NCBI GenBank assembly: GCA_025464625.1
Contig: JAOAUZ010000006.1
Coordinates: 1 to 54,235, forward strand
Source of the DNA: Rickettsiales bacterium
Lineage (GTDB): Bacteria > Pseudomonadota > Alphaproteobacteria > Rickettsiales > SXRF01
Direction of reading: 5' to 3'
Length of the DNA: 54,235 nucleotides
Both the position numbers and the translations under genes were made by a program. Position 1 is the first letter of the stretch. Every line of letters begins with the position of its first letter. Below, one piece after another: positions 16,167 to 25,626 of the stretch. The notes under the pieces are model-generated. The model saw nothing but the letters and a program-made list of their open reading frames with translations. It was not told the DNA's origin and did no database searches.

Positions 16167-17582
16167 CTATATTCCTGTAAAATTTTGACGCGCTGTAAAA
16201 TTATGTGGCGTAGCTTCCCGTTGTACAAATTTGGAAGGCGGTTGAATATATTGACCGAAAGGAATTATAGCCTCGTTACCATCAGTTTTGATTTGCAGAA
16301 AGAACTTGGTAGCCCCTTCTTTTTCTGGTGTGATATGGAAATGTAAATCACCGTTGGAATTATCATTGATTGGATGGCAATGGATAAAATTTTCTCCATC
16401 TTTACTAAAGCCTACCAAGTGGGCATATGCACCCATTATTGGTTCAAATTTTACTATACCACCTGATTTGTTTGTAACCTTTAATGTGAGTGTCGAATCT
16501 TTGCCTGCACTTAAGGGCGGATTAACATCAATATCAACATTGCTATCTTGATTTGCAACAGAGTTGGTATGCTGGATAATAGGCGGTATTTTATAATCAC
16601 GCGCAGAAGATATTTTGTTTTTAAGAATGATATTACAATCGTTTTTTTGCAGCGTAAAATCTTGCCATATATTATATTCTCCTTGAACTTTAGGAACAAA
16701 AGATAAGGTAAATAATTCAGTATTTTTATCATATTCTGGGTGGATGTGGTGATAATCACTTAGCGAGCTGTCAACAAGCATCACATGTAGTTTTTTTGTA
16801 TAAGTCTCGCGCATATCATCAGGGGTTATAGCTTTCCCATTTTCATCGCTTATACGAAATTCAATTTTGCAACGCTCACCACGTTTAATTGTAGGGTTTT
16901 CCTTTATTTCAACCTTTATTGAAGGTTTAACGGAAGTATCATTATCGTTATCAAGATAGATAGCGCCAGCAACAGAGAGAGCCGCTCCCCCACAGGTTAT
17001 AAGATGGGTTAAAGCACTACCAAGACCTGCGCCAGCAGTTGCCATGCTCATGCCACCGATAGAACCAAGTGTGCTGGATGTGGTTGCCATAACGCTACTA
17101 GCAATTTCAGCACCAGCAAATGATGCAAGATAGGTGATGCCGACGCTTATCCCAGTTAAAATACTGGGTAGAGCAATAAGTATTGAGGTAGTAAGAGCCG
17201 CATATTTTATAACTTTACCCCATGGAATAGAACCTTCTTTATGGGGTTTTTTATCGAGATAATTACCTAATAAAATTCCACCAATACCAATAATTCCCGA
17301 TGATGCCGTGGTGGCAATGCCACCAGCAGATAGGGTATCGCCAACATATGGAATCATATCAAGCAAGCTGTTAATTCCGCCTGCAATCCCAGTTCCAAGC
17401 CCATGGCTGTGCAGGGCAGCCATTATTTCTGGAGCGGTTGTTGTGCTTAAATTTAGTGCATCGCCAATATAAGGGGTAACAATAAGACCAGAGGTCGCAA
17501 GCCCACCTTTTAGAAGCATTCCACTTCTTTTTGAGGTGATGTGTTTGCCATCACTAGCGTTATGTTCTGAGTGTCCCTGCAT
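16167..17582 (-). CDS. Membrane protein with two C-terminal HxHP/HCHP-type domains
   Basis: A 471-residue protein with no recognisable overall family. The N-terminus is His-rich (MQGHSEHNASDGKH). Residues ~20-215 carry several Gly/Ala/Ser-rich hydrophobic segments, with two similar GDxL turns (TPYIGDALNL, IPYVGDTLSA) hinting at internal duplication. Residues ~225-320 and ~340-450 look like two beta-sandwich domains; they contain LHVMLVDSSLSDYHHIHPEY and the weaker counterpart AHLVGFSKDGENFIHCHPI, a pattern I associate with extracytoplasmic proteins near copper or other metal genes. A metal-binding role is plausible from the His/Cys motifs but unproven. It stands alone on the minus strand, 184 bases from divergent ilvC. 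Confidence 0.68.
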   Translation of the reverse strand: MQGHSEHNASDGKHITSKRSGMLLKGGLATSGLIVTPYIGDALNLSTTTAPEIMAALHSHGLGTGIAGGINSLLDMIPYVGDTLSAGGIATTASSGIIGIGGILLGNYLDKKPHKEGSIPWGKVIKYAALTTSILIALPSILTGISVGITYLASFAGAEIASSVMATTSSTLGSIGGMSMATAGAGLGSALTHLITCGGAALSVAGAIYLDNDNDTSVKPSIKVEIKENPTIKRGERCKIEFRISDENGKAITPDDMRETYTKKLHVMLVDSSLSDYHHIHPEYDKNTELFTLSFVPKVQGEYNIWQDFTLQKNDCNIILKNKISSARDYKIPPIIQHTNSVANQDSNVDIDVNPPLSAGKDSTLTLKVTNKSGGIVKFEPIMGAYAHLVGFSKDGENFIHCHPINDNSNGDLHFHITPEKEGATKFFLQIKTDGNEAIIPFGQYIQPPSKFVQREATPHNFTARQNFTGI

Positions 17583-17709
17583 CTTTGGTAAAGAAAAATT
17601 AATATTTTAAGTATTTTCTATGGTTTTCTTGGTATAGTCAATAAAATCATCGGATTTATTGGCGTTTATATAGCATAAAGTGCTTTTCAATTAGGCAATA
17701 ATTGGGTAG

Positions 17710-18786
<1,077 letters not shown>

Positions 18787-18793
18787 AGGATTT

Positions 18794-19030
18794 ATGAAGA
18801 ATATAATTTCAATTATTGCAACACTTGCTTTCCTTTCAGCTTGCGGAACTACCACCAGTGAACGTGCCTTAAGCGGTGCTGGCATTGGTGCTGGTCTTGG
18901 TGCGGTTGGCGGTGCGCTTGCTGGGGCTAACCCAATTGCTGGTGCAGTTGTTGGTGGTGCTGTCGGTGGTGCGGTTGGTGCGGTTGTCGATAAGGCAAAA
19001 GTTGATTTAGGCAAGCCAGCTTGGAAATAA
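18794..19030 (+). CDS. Glycine-zipper lipoprotein
   Basis: A 78-residue protein with a lipoprotein signal (MKNIISIIATLAFLSACGTT, lipobox LSAC, Cys17). The mature part is almost entirely a glycine zipper: GAGIGAGLGAVGGALAG and VVGGAVGGAVGAVV, which would form one or two membrane-inserting helices as in the SlyB/YMGG/OsmB-type proteins. A short tail ends DLGKPAWK. It lies 7 bases after ilvC and its stop is two bases before lepB, so it is read in the same transcript. Probably envelope-associated; role unknown. Confidence 0.78.
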   Translation: MKNIISIIATLAFLSACGTTTSERALSGAGIGAGLGAVGGALAGANPIAGAVVGGAVGGAVGAVVDKAKVDLGKPAWK

Positions 19031-19032
19031 TT

Positions 19033-19794
19033 ATGACCTCTGAGCTTGCTGCCGAAACTACCGTAAAGAAAAAACACAGCCCGCTTGGCGACACCATTCG
19101 TACGATAGTGTTGGCAGTTGTTCTGGCGGTTACGGTGCGTAGTTTGGCGTATGAACCGTTTCATATTCCTTCTGGCTCAATGAAAAGCAATTTGTTGATT
19201 GGTGATTATCTATTCGTTTCTAAATATTCTTATGGCTATAGCCGTTATTCATTTCCGTTGGGAATACCATTCTTCAAGGGGCGTATACTGGCTTCTGGTG
19301 AGCCACAGCGTGGTGATGTTGTCGTATTCCGCTATCCGCCAAACCCGCGCATTGACTACATTAAACGCCTGATTGGTCTTCCTGGTGACAAAGTGCAGGT
19401 TAAGGATGGCATTGTGTACATTAACGGCAAAGCTCTGGAGCGTAAATTTGTTGATGATTTTTCCGATAGTGAAAATAATATGGTAAAAGTTATTCCGCGC
19501 TTTACTGAAACCTTGCCAGAAGGGAAAGTAATCACCATCCTGAAAGAAAAAGGGGTGGATGCAGCGAATAATACCCCAGAATATGTTGTCCCAGAGGGAA
19601 AGTATTTCATGATGGGCGATAACCGTGATAATTCCCGCGATAGTCGCTTTGAGGTTGGTTTTGTGCCTGCTGAGAACTTGGTTGGTCGGGCAGAAATAAT
19701 CTGGTTTTCAACTGATGGCAGCGCGAGTTATTTTAATCCTGTTAGTTGGTTTACCGCATTGCGTACCGAACGTTTTTTCAAGATAGTTAAATAA
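19033..19794 (+). CDS. lepB: Signal peptidase I
   Basis: A 253-residue inner-membrane protease that removes Sec and Tat signal peptides. One N-terminal transmembrane helix (~22-38) is followed by the catalytic Ser49 in IPSGSMKSNLLIGD and the Lys111 general base in DYIKRLIGLPGD; the GDNRDNSRDSR box is near the end. The ATG at 19033 is used; an in-frame TTG 12 bases upstream would overlap the lipoprotein gene. The order lepB-rnc-era, with one- and four-base overlaps, is the common proteobacterial operon. Confidence 0.95.
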   Translation: MTSELAAETTVKKKHSPLGDTIRTIVLAVVLAVTVRSLAYEPFHIPSGSMKSNLLIGDYLFVSKYSYGYSRYSFPLGIPFFKGRILASGEPQRGDVVVFRYPPNPRIDYIKRLIGLPGDKVQVKDGIVYINGKALERKFVDDFSDSENNMVKVIPRFTETLPEGKVITILKEKGVDAANNTPEYVVPEGKYFMMGDNRDNSRDSRFEVGFVPAENLVGRAEIIWFSTDGSASYFNPVSWFTALRTERFFKIVK

Positions 19795-20453
19795 TGGAAG
19801 CGTTGCAGAAACGCATTGGTTACCAGTTTAAAGATATAAAACTGCTGACACGCGCCCTAACTCACCCCAGCCTTGCCAAGCAGGAAAATAATCAGAGATT
19901 GGAATTTCTGGGAGATGCAGTTATTGGGCTGGTGGTTGCGCGTATTCTGTATGATTTATTTCCCAAGGAACAAGAAGGTGAGTTGGCACGCAGGCAGGCA
20001 GATTTAGTGCGTGGTGAAACTCTGGCGCAGGTGGCTCGTGATATAGGTCTTGGTGATGCGCTAAAGGTGGCTACCAGCGAGATACAAAGTGGTGGGCGTG
20101 ATAATCCCTCAAACCTTGAAGATGCACTTGAAGCCTTGATTGGAGCAATCTATCTGGATGGTGGAATTAAAGCAGTTGAAGAATTTACCACGCCACGTTG
20201 GAAAGAATTGGCAAAGAATGTTACCTCAGCTCCTAAAGATGCAAAAACCGCCTTGCAGGAATGGGCGCAAGGGTGTGGCTTGCCACTTCCTAGCTATAAA
20301 TTGATTGAAACTATTGGCTCTGCGCACGCACCAATTTTTACTATCGAGGTAACTGTACAAGGTTATGCCCCATCCACTGCTAAGGCAGCATCTAAACGCA
20401 TGGCAGAACAGCAAGCCGCAGGAATTTTATTGGAAAGATTGAGTAAATTATGA
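19794..20453 (+). CDS. rnc: Ribonuclease III
   Basis: A 219-residue double-strand-specific RNase that processes rRNA precursors and regulates mRNAs. The catalytic domain has the signature QRLEFLGDAVIGLVVA (~36-51) with acidic residues further on in NLEDALEALIGAIYLDGG (~105-122). The double-stranded-RNA-binding domain is at ~147-219, starting with TALQEWAQG. The ATG overlaps the lepB stop by one base (TAATG), and the end overlaps era by four, so the three are translationally coupled. Confidence 0.95.
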   Translation: MEALQKRIGYQFKDIKLLTRALTHPSLAKQENNQRLEFLGDAVIGLVVARILYDLFPKEQEGELARRQADLVRGETLAQVARDIGLGDALKVATSEIQSGGRDNPSNLEDALEALIGAIYLDGGIKAVEEFTTPRWKELAKNVTSAPKDAKTALQEWAQGCGLPLPSYKLIETIGSAHAPIFTIEVTVQGYAPSTAKAASKRMAEQQAAGILLERLSKL

Positions 20454-21352
20454 GTGCGAAGAAAAAATGTGGTTTGGTTGCTATTATAGGCGAGCCGAAT
20501 GCAGGAAAATCCACTTTGATTAACCGCTTAGTTGGTGGCAAGGTTTCTATTGTTACGCCAAAGGTACAAACGACACGTTTTAACATTCGTGGGGTGTGTG
20601 TTCATGGCGATTCACAGTTGGTGTTTATTGATACACCGGGAATTTTCGATGCAGGAAAAGATTTCGAGAAAGCTATGGTGCAGGCTGCGTGGTCAGGTAT
20701 TGGTGATGCTGATGTGGTACTGCTTCTACTCGATGCAACGCGGGGGCTGCGTGACAGCACTTTGCAAATTATAGATAGATTAAAAGAAAATACAAAAAAG
20801 CCAGTATTGCTAGTTATCAATAAAGTTGATGCAGTAGAGAAAAACAAATTATTTGAGCTTGCTTCTGCGTGTAACGAGCGTGGTAATTTTGCCAAAATAT
20901 TTATGATATCTGCGTTGGATGGCGATGGTGTCGCTGATGTTGTTGCGCATCTTGCAGGGATTGTTCCCGCGCATCCATGGCTTTATCCAGCGGAGCAGAT
21001 GAGCGATATTTCTATGCGCCTGCTTGCCTCAGAAATTACCCGTGAGAAAATATTTCTGCGCTTGGAACAGGAATTGCCCTATGCCATTTTTGTAGAAACA
21101 GAAAGCTGGGAAGAAAGCGCAAACTTTGTGAAAGTTTCGCAGGCAATACTAGTGCAGCGTGAAGGACAGAAAAAAATTGTGATTGGCGATAAAGGCTCGA
21201 TGATAAAAGATATAGGCATCGCTGCGCGCCGCGAGCTAGAAAAAATGCTGGATAAGAAAATCCATCTAGAATTATTTGTGAAAGTAAAACCAAACTGGAA
21301 AGAAGATAGCGAAAGCTACAGATTATTAGGGTTGGAATTCAAGAAGAACTAG
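20450..21352 (+). CDS. era: GTPase Era
   Basis: A 300-residue GTPase needed for 30S subunit assembly, binding near the 3' end of 16S rRNA. G1 is GEPNAGKSTLINRL (~14-27), G3 is DTPGIF, G4 is NKVDAV; the KH domain (~200-290) holds QREGQKKIVIGDKGSMIKDIG. It is the last gene of lepB-rnc-era. Its stop overlaps, tail to tail, the small minus-strand ORF at 21349. Confidence 0.95.
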   Translation: MSAKKKCGLVAIIGEPNAGKSTLINRLVGGKVSIVTPKVQTTRFNIRGVCVHGDSQLVFIDTPGIFDAGKDFEKAMVQAAWSGIGDADVVLLLLDATRGLRDSTLQIIDRLKENTKKPVLLVINKVDAVEKNKLFELASACNERGNFAKIFMISALDGDGVADVVAHLAGIVPAHPWLYPAEQMSDISMRLLASEITREKIFLRLEQELPYAIFVETESWEESANFVKVSQAILVQREGQKKIVIGDKGSMIKDIGIAARRELEKMLDKKIHLELFVKVKPNWKEDSESYRLLGLEFKKN

Positions 21353-21540
21353 AGACCGCGTCCACCACCTTTAGTGTTGGAAGGAACGTGTGTATTGCAG
21401 TCTTTACAATCCAGATCAACTCCCTTAACAGCATTGCGCGCGGCGACATAAGCTGGATCCAAGACACCATCGAACTGCGTAACGATAGTAACTCCACTCC
21501 TAGCTCCATTTGGTACGTTTCCCCAAATAACATCACTCAT
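21349..21540 (-). CDS. Small hypothetical protein, convergent with era
   Basis: A 63-residue ORF starting MSDVIWGNVPNGARSGV with GGAG six bases before the ATG; the frame opens slightly earlier at a TTG that is less likely. The sequence is Gly/Asn/Val-rich with CKDCNTH in the middle (a CxxC) and ends KGGGRGL. No signal peptide or membrane helix. A second minus-strand frame overlaps it, so coding is not certain; the good ribosome-binding site and its own upstream AT-rich region support it. The family is not recognised. Confidence 0.5.
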   Translation of the reverse strand: MSDVIWGNVPNGARSGVTIVTQFDGVLDPAYVAARNAVKGVDLDCKDCNTHVPSNTKGGGRGL

Positions 21541-21764
21541 ACTCAACTCCAAAAAATAAATCGTATTTCGTTTCTTATTAAATTCATCATAACCTATTTT
21601 TTTTTAAATTGGATGACAATTTCGTGAAGGTTTGTTTTTTTTGCTTATGACAGTTTTATGACAGGTTAAACCATTGATTCTATTGTTTATATTCCATTGT
21701 AATATATGGTTTTTTTAAGCGGTGCTGATTTTTGCATTAGTTTTCAGCACTGATATGATACAGC

Positions 21765-23045
21765 CTACCCCTCGGCAATTTCCTCCAGAACCTCATCATC
21801 TTTGCTTTTGGGCAGGGATTTTGTGGTCTTTATTCCTAATGATTTCAATTTCTCGGCTTGATTCAATAGATTACCACGTCCACTAACTAGCTTGTTGTTA
21901 GCATTATCATAGGCTTTATGTAGATTGTGGATGTGCTTGTTTATTTCCTCCATATCGCCTAAAAACCCTGCGAATTTGTCATATAACGCGCCACCTTGGC
22001 GGGCAATTTCCAAAGTGTTTTTATTTTGCTGTTCCATTTTCCAGATGGAAGCGATGGTGCGGAGCGTGGCAAAAAGCGTTGTCGGGCAAACCAGCACAAT
22101 TTTTTTGCCCCATGCGTAGGCATGCAGCTCGCTGTCTGCCTGAATTGCCAGCGAGTATGCGCCCTCAATCGGTAAAAACATCATAACAAAATCAGGTGTT
22201 CCGAGTTTTTCTATATCCTGATAACGCTTTTGTTCCAAACCACCGACATGCGCTTTGATAGACTTTACAAATTCTTTTATTTGAATTTGCCTGAGTGTTT
22301 CATCACTTTCACTGCAATAGCGTTCATAGGCGGTGAGTGACACTTTTGAATCAATAATTATATGTTTTTTATCAGGCAGATTGACAATAACATCAGGCTG
22401 CAATCTTCCGCCATCAGCGTTATTAAGCCCCATTCCTATGCCTTGGATAATATAATCTTCGCCAGTTCTAAGCCCTGATTCCTCAAGAATCCGTTCCAGC
22501 ATTACCTCACCCCAGTTGCCCTGTGCTTTCACATCACCACGCAGAGCTTTGGTTAGCCCGTCAGTTTGCAGAACAATTTTTTCAATTTCATTTTTCAGTG
22601 AATGCTGCTCTTTTCCTTGTGTAGCAAAGGAATCAACAATCATTTTTTGGAATTCACCTAGCCTGTCGCGCATTGGATTTAGCAAATCACCAATTTTTTT
22701 CTCAGATTGCACGGTAAATTTATTGCTGAAATCCTCAAAAATACTAGTGGCGGTGTTTTTGAATTCTGCCCGCAGTTTTTCCCCAGTTTGCTCTAGCTCT
22801 CTTTCCAATAATTCGCGCTTGGTTTCAGAGGTTACCACCCGTTCGTGAAATTTGGTGCGCTCGCTTCTGGCATGTTCCAACTCATCGCGCAGGCTATCTA
22901 GCTCCTGCTGCAGCATTTCCAGCTTTGTGGTTAGTGCCACTTTTTCGCCAGAAAGAGCTTCCAGCTTCTTTCTGCTCAGCACCCAAGCCACTGCAAAACC
23001 AAGCACTGCCACCGCCACCAGCAACAATATTGTTGTATTTTCCAT
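21765..23045 (-). CDS. rmuC: DNA recombination protein RmuC
   Basis: A 426-residue protein. The N-terminal membrane anchor (TTILLLVAVAVLGFAVAWVL, ~4-23) is followed by a long coiled coil (~28-125) and the RmuC nuclease-like domain (~140-390) with GNWGEVMLERILEESGL, IIIDSKVSLTAYERY and FVMMFLPIEGAYSLA, a PD-(D/E)XK-like core in which the DSK segment is the active-site candidate. RmuC limits inversions and rearrangements at inverted repeats in E. coli. It is transcribed alone, divergent from glmU (55 bases apart). A GTGCTGA/TCAGCAC stem lies 15 bases past its stop. Confidence 0.93.
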   Translation of the reverse strand: MENTTILLLVAVAVLGFAVAWVLSRKKLEALSGEKVALTTKLEMLQQELDSLRDELEHARSERTKFHERVVTSETKRELLERELEQTGEKLRAEFKNTATSIFEDFSNKFTVQSEKKIGDLLNPMRDRLGEFQKMIVDSFATQGKEQHSLKNEIEKIVLQTDGLTKALRGDVKAQGNWGEVMLERILEESGLRTGEDYIIQGIGMGLNNADGGRLQPDVIVNLPDKKHIIIDSKVSLTAYERYCSESDETLRQIQIKEFVKSIKAHVGGLEQKRYQDIEKLGTPDFVMMFLPIEGAYSLAIQADSELHAYAWGKKIVLVCPTTLFATLRTIASIWKMEQQNKNTLEIARQGGALYDKFAGFLGDMEEINKHIHNLHKAYDNANNKLVSGRGNLLNQAEKLKSLGIKTTKSLPKSKDDEVLEEIAEG

Positions 23046-23100
23046 GTTATGCTCACCCTGTTATTGCATAGTTATATAATTTCAGATAATTCTTACGCTT

Positions 23101-24438
23101 ATGGATAGTCAAAACAAGAACAAAATAAATATTCCTTTCGCCTGCGTGATACTTGCTGCTGGTAAAGGCACGCGCATGAAATCAGAGCTGCCCAAGGTTA
23201 TGCACCAAGTTGTGGGCGAACCTATGATTTCGCATGTTGTTTTAAGCCTTGCGCCACTTTCTCCTGAAAAAACTATTATTGTTGTTGCAGATGGTATGGA
23301 TTCGGTAAAGCAGGCGGTGGGCAGAGTTGATGCTAAAACAAAATTCGCAGTCCAGAAGGAACAGCTCGGAACTGGGCATGCGGTTAGAGTTACAGAATCT
23401 GAGCTTAAAGGTTATACGGGAAAAATTCTGGTTCTGTGTGGTGATGCACCACTTATAACCACTGAGACATTAGAAAAATTACTGGATGCTTCGCAGTCAG
23501 CAGAAATCGTGGTTCTCGGGATGAGAATGGAAAATCCGCATGGCTATGGTCGCTTGTTGATAGATACAGAAGGTCAGTTGCAGGAAATAATCGAAGAGCG
23601 TGATGCAACTCCTGAGCAAAAATCTATAAATCTATGTAATTCAGGCGTGATGGCGGTTAGCGGAAAACATTTATTTTCACTGCTTGAGAAACTTACCAAC
23701 AATAACAATGCTGGTGAATATTATCTGACGGATATTGCAGCCTTGGCGGATGATATGGGGCTGCATTGCCGCGTGGTAGAGGCAGGCGCAGAAGAGCTTT
23801 TGGGCATAAATACCCGCGAGCAATTAGCAAATGCCGAAAATGTTATGCAGTGGCGGTTGCGCGGGAATGCTATGGCAGGTGGCGCAACTATGATTGATCC
23901 TTCCAGCGTATATTTAAGAAATGATACTAAAATAGCTGGTGACGTTACCATCTATCCCAATGTTGTTTTTGGTAGTGGTGTTACAGTTGAAAGCAATGTT
24001 GAAATCCGTTCTTTTTCCCACATTGAAGGCGCGTATATTAAGTCTGGCGCGATAGTAGGGCCTTTTGCCCGCCTGCGCACTGGCAGCGTGATTGGTAAAA
24101 ACGCGCATGTGGGAAATTTTGTGGAGCTTAAAAACACCAAGCTAGGTGACGGCGCAAAAGCTAATCATTTAAGTTATGTTGGTGACGCGCAAGTTGGTGC
24201 AGATGCGAATATCGGCGCAGGAACAATCACCTGTAATTATGACGGTGTGAATAAGCACAAAACAACCATAGGGCAGGGAGCGTTTATCGGCTCGAATAGT
24301 TCGCTAGTTGCGCCTGTTACTATTGGTGCAGGTGCGGTGGTTGGCGCGGGAAGTGTCATCACGCAGGACGTACCAGATAATATGCTTTCCATAGAGCGTT
24401 CACCGCAGCTAAACAAAGAACGCAAATCAAAAAAATGA
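23101..24438 (+). CDS. glmU: Bifunctional GlmU (N-acetylglucosamine-1-phosphate uridyltransferase / glucosamine-1-phosphate acetyltransferase)
   Basis: A 445-residue enzyme making UDP-GlcNAc for peptidoglycan and lipopolysaccharide. The N-terminal pyrophosphorylase domain has LAAGKGTRMKSELPKVMH (~19-36) and LCGDAPLI; the left-handed beta helix (~250-440) has hexapeptide repeats and the acetyltransferase stretch NFVELKNTKLGDGAKANHLSY, then GAGTITCNYDG. The last four bases overlap the next gene (ATGA). Its presence means amino-sugar precursors are made in the cell. Confidence 0.95.
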   Translation: MDSQNKNKINIPFACVILAAGKGTRMKSELPKVMHQVVGEPMISHVVLSLAPLSPEKTIIVVADGMDSVKQAVGRVDAKTKFAVQKEQLGTGHAVRVTESELKGYTGKILVLCGDAPLITTETLEKLLDASQSAEIVVLGMRMENPHGYGRLLIDTEGQLQEIIEERDATPEQKSINLCNSGVMAVSGKHLFSLLEKLTNNNNAGEYYLTDIAALADDMGLHCRVVEAGAEELLGINTREQLANAENVMQWRLRGNAMAGGATMIDPSSVYLRNDTKIAGDVTIYPNVVFGSGVTVESNVEIRSFSHIEGAYIKSGAIVGPFARLRTGSVIGKNAHVGNFVELKNTKLGDGAKANHLSYVGDAQVGADANIGAGTITCNYDGVNKHKTTIGQGAFIGSNSSLVAPVTIGAGAVVGAGSVITQDVPDNMLSIERSPQLNKERKSKK

Positions 24439-24914
24439 AAAAAATACTGCTGCTATTGTCATTATTTTTATTGGCTGGGGCAAATGCTTTTGCAGCAGAA
24501 TCTGGCGCAAAAAAATCTTTCGATAAAATAAATAATTGCGTGCAAAAAGAGGATAAACAAGGCTGCAAAGATTTATTCACAGCAAGCTCTGCCTCGCTTT
24601 ATAACCGTTTTATGTCTTATGGACTTATCGGCTGCTTGCCTAAAGACACGCAGTATGTTTCGCATAAGGAAATTGGTAGCCATGTTATGATCCGTGCCAG
24701 TGCCACCGATTTAGGCAAACAGCGATTCATGCGCCTGTTTTTTGTAGAGGAAGAAGGGCAGTGGAAGTTGGATGTGCCAGAATCTTTGCGTACCTCAATG
24801 GGTAAAAATTGGGAAAAGCAGATAGAACTCACCGAGCAGATTTATCTTCTTATGAAAAGCCAATTAGGAGCGCAGCTTGACTGCAAGGCGATCCGAAACT
24901 TGGTAAAAAAATAG
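24435..24914 (+). CDS. Secreted protein of unknown function
   Basis: A 159-residue protein with a signal peptide (MKKILLLLSLFLLAGANAFAAES; cleavage expected after AFA). The mature part has four or five cysteines (NNCVQ, GCKD, GCLPKD, DCKAI) and the phrase RLFFVEEEGQWKLDVPESLRTSMGKNWE, which reads like a lumazine-binding/NTF2-style periplasmic protein, but the match is weak. It overlaps glmU by four bases and ends four bases before the uracil-DNA glycosylase gene. The family is unknown. Confidence 0.75.
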   Translation: MKKILLLLSLFLLAGANAFAAESGAKKSFDKINNCVQKEDKQGCKDLFTASSASLYNRFMSYGLIGCLPKDTQYVSHKEIGSHVMIRASATDLGKQRFMRLFFVEEEGQWKLDVPESLRTSMGKNWEKQIELTEQIYLLMKSQLGAQLDCKAIRNLVKK

Positions 24915-24918
24915 AGCT

Positions 24919-25626
24919 ATGCACAGCCCATCACCTGACTGTAATTTTTGCCCACGGCTTTGTGAATTTCGGCAAAAAAATCGCGGTGAGCATCCTAGTT
25001 TTTTTAATGCACCAGTGCCGTCATTTGGAAGTTTGGATGCGCAGTTTCTGGTGGTTGGACTTGCCCCAGGATTAAAAGGGGCAAACCAGACGGGAAGACC
25101 ATTTACTGGCGATTATGCAGGGCTGATTCTCTATCATTCACTAAAGAAATATGGTTTTGCGAAGGGCGATTATAAAGAGCGCTTGGGTGATGGTTTTGAA
25201 CTGGTAAATTGTAGAGTAACTAATGCTGTGCGCTGCGTGCCACCAGAAAATAAACCAGAACCGTCTGAGATAAATAAGTGCAATAGTTTTCTGCGTGAAG
25301 AAATTGCCAAGATGCAAAATATGCAGGTGATAGTTTCGCTTGGGCTGGTTTCTCATAATGCCGTGCTAAAAGCCTTTGGACACAAACCATCCTTTGCTAA
25401 ATTTACACATGGTGCGCAGCATCTTCTCCCTCTCCCTCTGGGAGAGGGTTGGGGTGAGGGCAGGAAAACTAATGAAAGAGCCCTCACCCTATCCCTCTCC
25501 CAGAGGGAGAGGGGACTTTATTTATTAAACAGCTACCACACCTCGCGCTATAACATGAACACAGGTCGCCTGACGCAGGAAATGTTCGATGCGGTGGTGA
25601 AGAAGGCAGCAGATTTATTGCTCTGA
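24919..25626 (+). CDS. Uracil-DNA glycosylase, family 5 (UdgB)-like, with in-frame repeat insertion
   Basis: A 235-residue DNA-repair enzyme that removes uracil and related bases. Iron-sulphur-type cysteines open the protein (CNFC at 8-11, more at C15 and in NCRVTNAVRC). The family-5 active-site motif GLAPGLKGANQTGRPFTGD is near residues 50-68. The C-terminal substrate loop is SYHTSRYNMNTGRLT, where relatives have SYHPSxxNTxTGRLT, so the Pro is Thr. Residues ~170-199 (LPLPLGEGWGEG to LSQREREG-like sequence) come from a palindromic repeat inserted just before that loop. The frame is kept and the flanking motifs are intact, so it may still be active. Family 4 is the alternative. Confidence 0.85.
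   Translation: MHSPSPDCNFCPRLCEFRQKNRGEHPSFFNAPVPSFGSLDAQFLVVGLAPGLKGANQTGRPFTGDYAGLILYHSLKKYGFAKGDYKERLGDGFELVNCRVTNAVRCVPPENKPEPSEINKCNSFLREEIAKMQNMQVIVSLGLVSHNAVLKAFGHKPSFAKFTHGAQHLLPLPLGEGWGEGRKTNERALTLSLSQRERGLYLLNSYHTSRYNMNTGRLTQEMFDAVVKKAADLLL
25426..25514. repeat. Palindromic repeat inserted in the uracil-DNA glycosylase gene
   Basis: The left arm 25426-25460 (CTCCCTCTCCCTCTGGGAGA and onward to GGTGAGGG) and right arm 25481-25514 are near-perfect inverse copies, about 34 bases each with only a few differences, around a ~20-base loop. Each arm also folds on itself (CCCTCT/AGAGGG). Such CCCTCTCCC-type elements are widespread intergenic repeats in proteobacteria. Here it is read through in frame, giving about 30 residues with no stop. 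This copies the behaviour of Rickettsia palindromic elements, though the sequence family is different. Confidence 0.85.

Noticed and set aside
21722-21750. GTGCTGA/TCAGCAC stem downstream of rmuC as terminator
   Set aside because: The loop is 15 bases and no T run follows on the minus strand.
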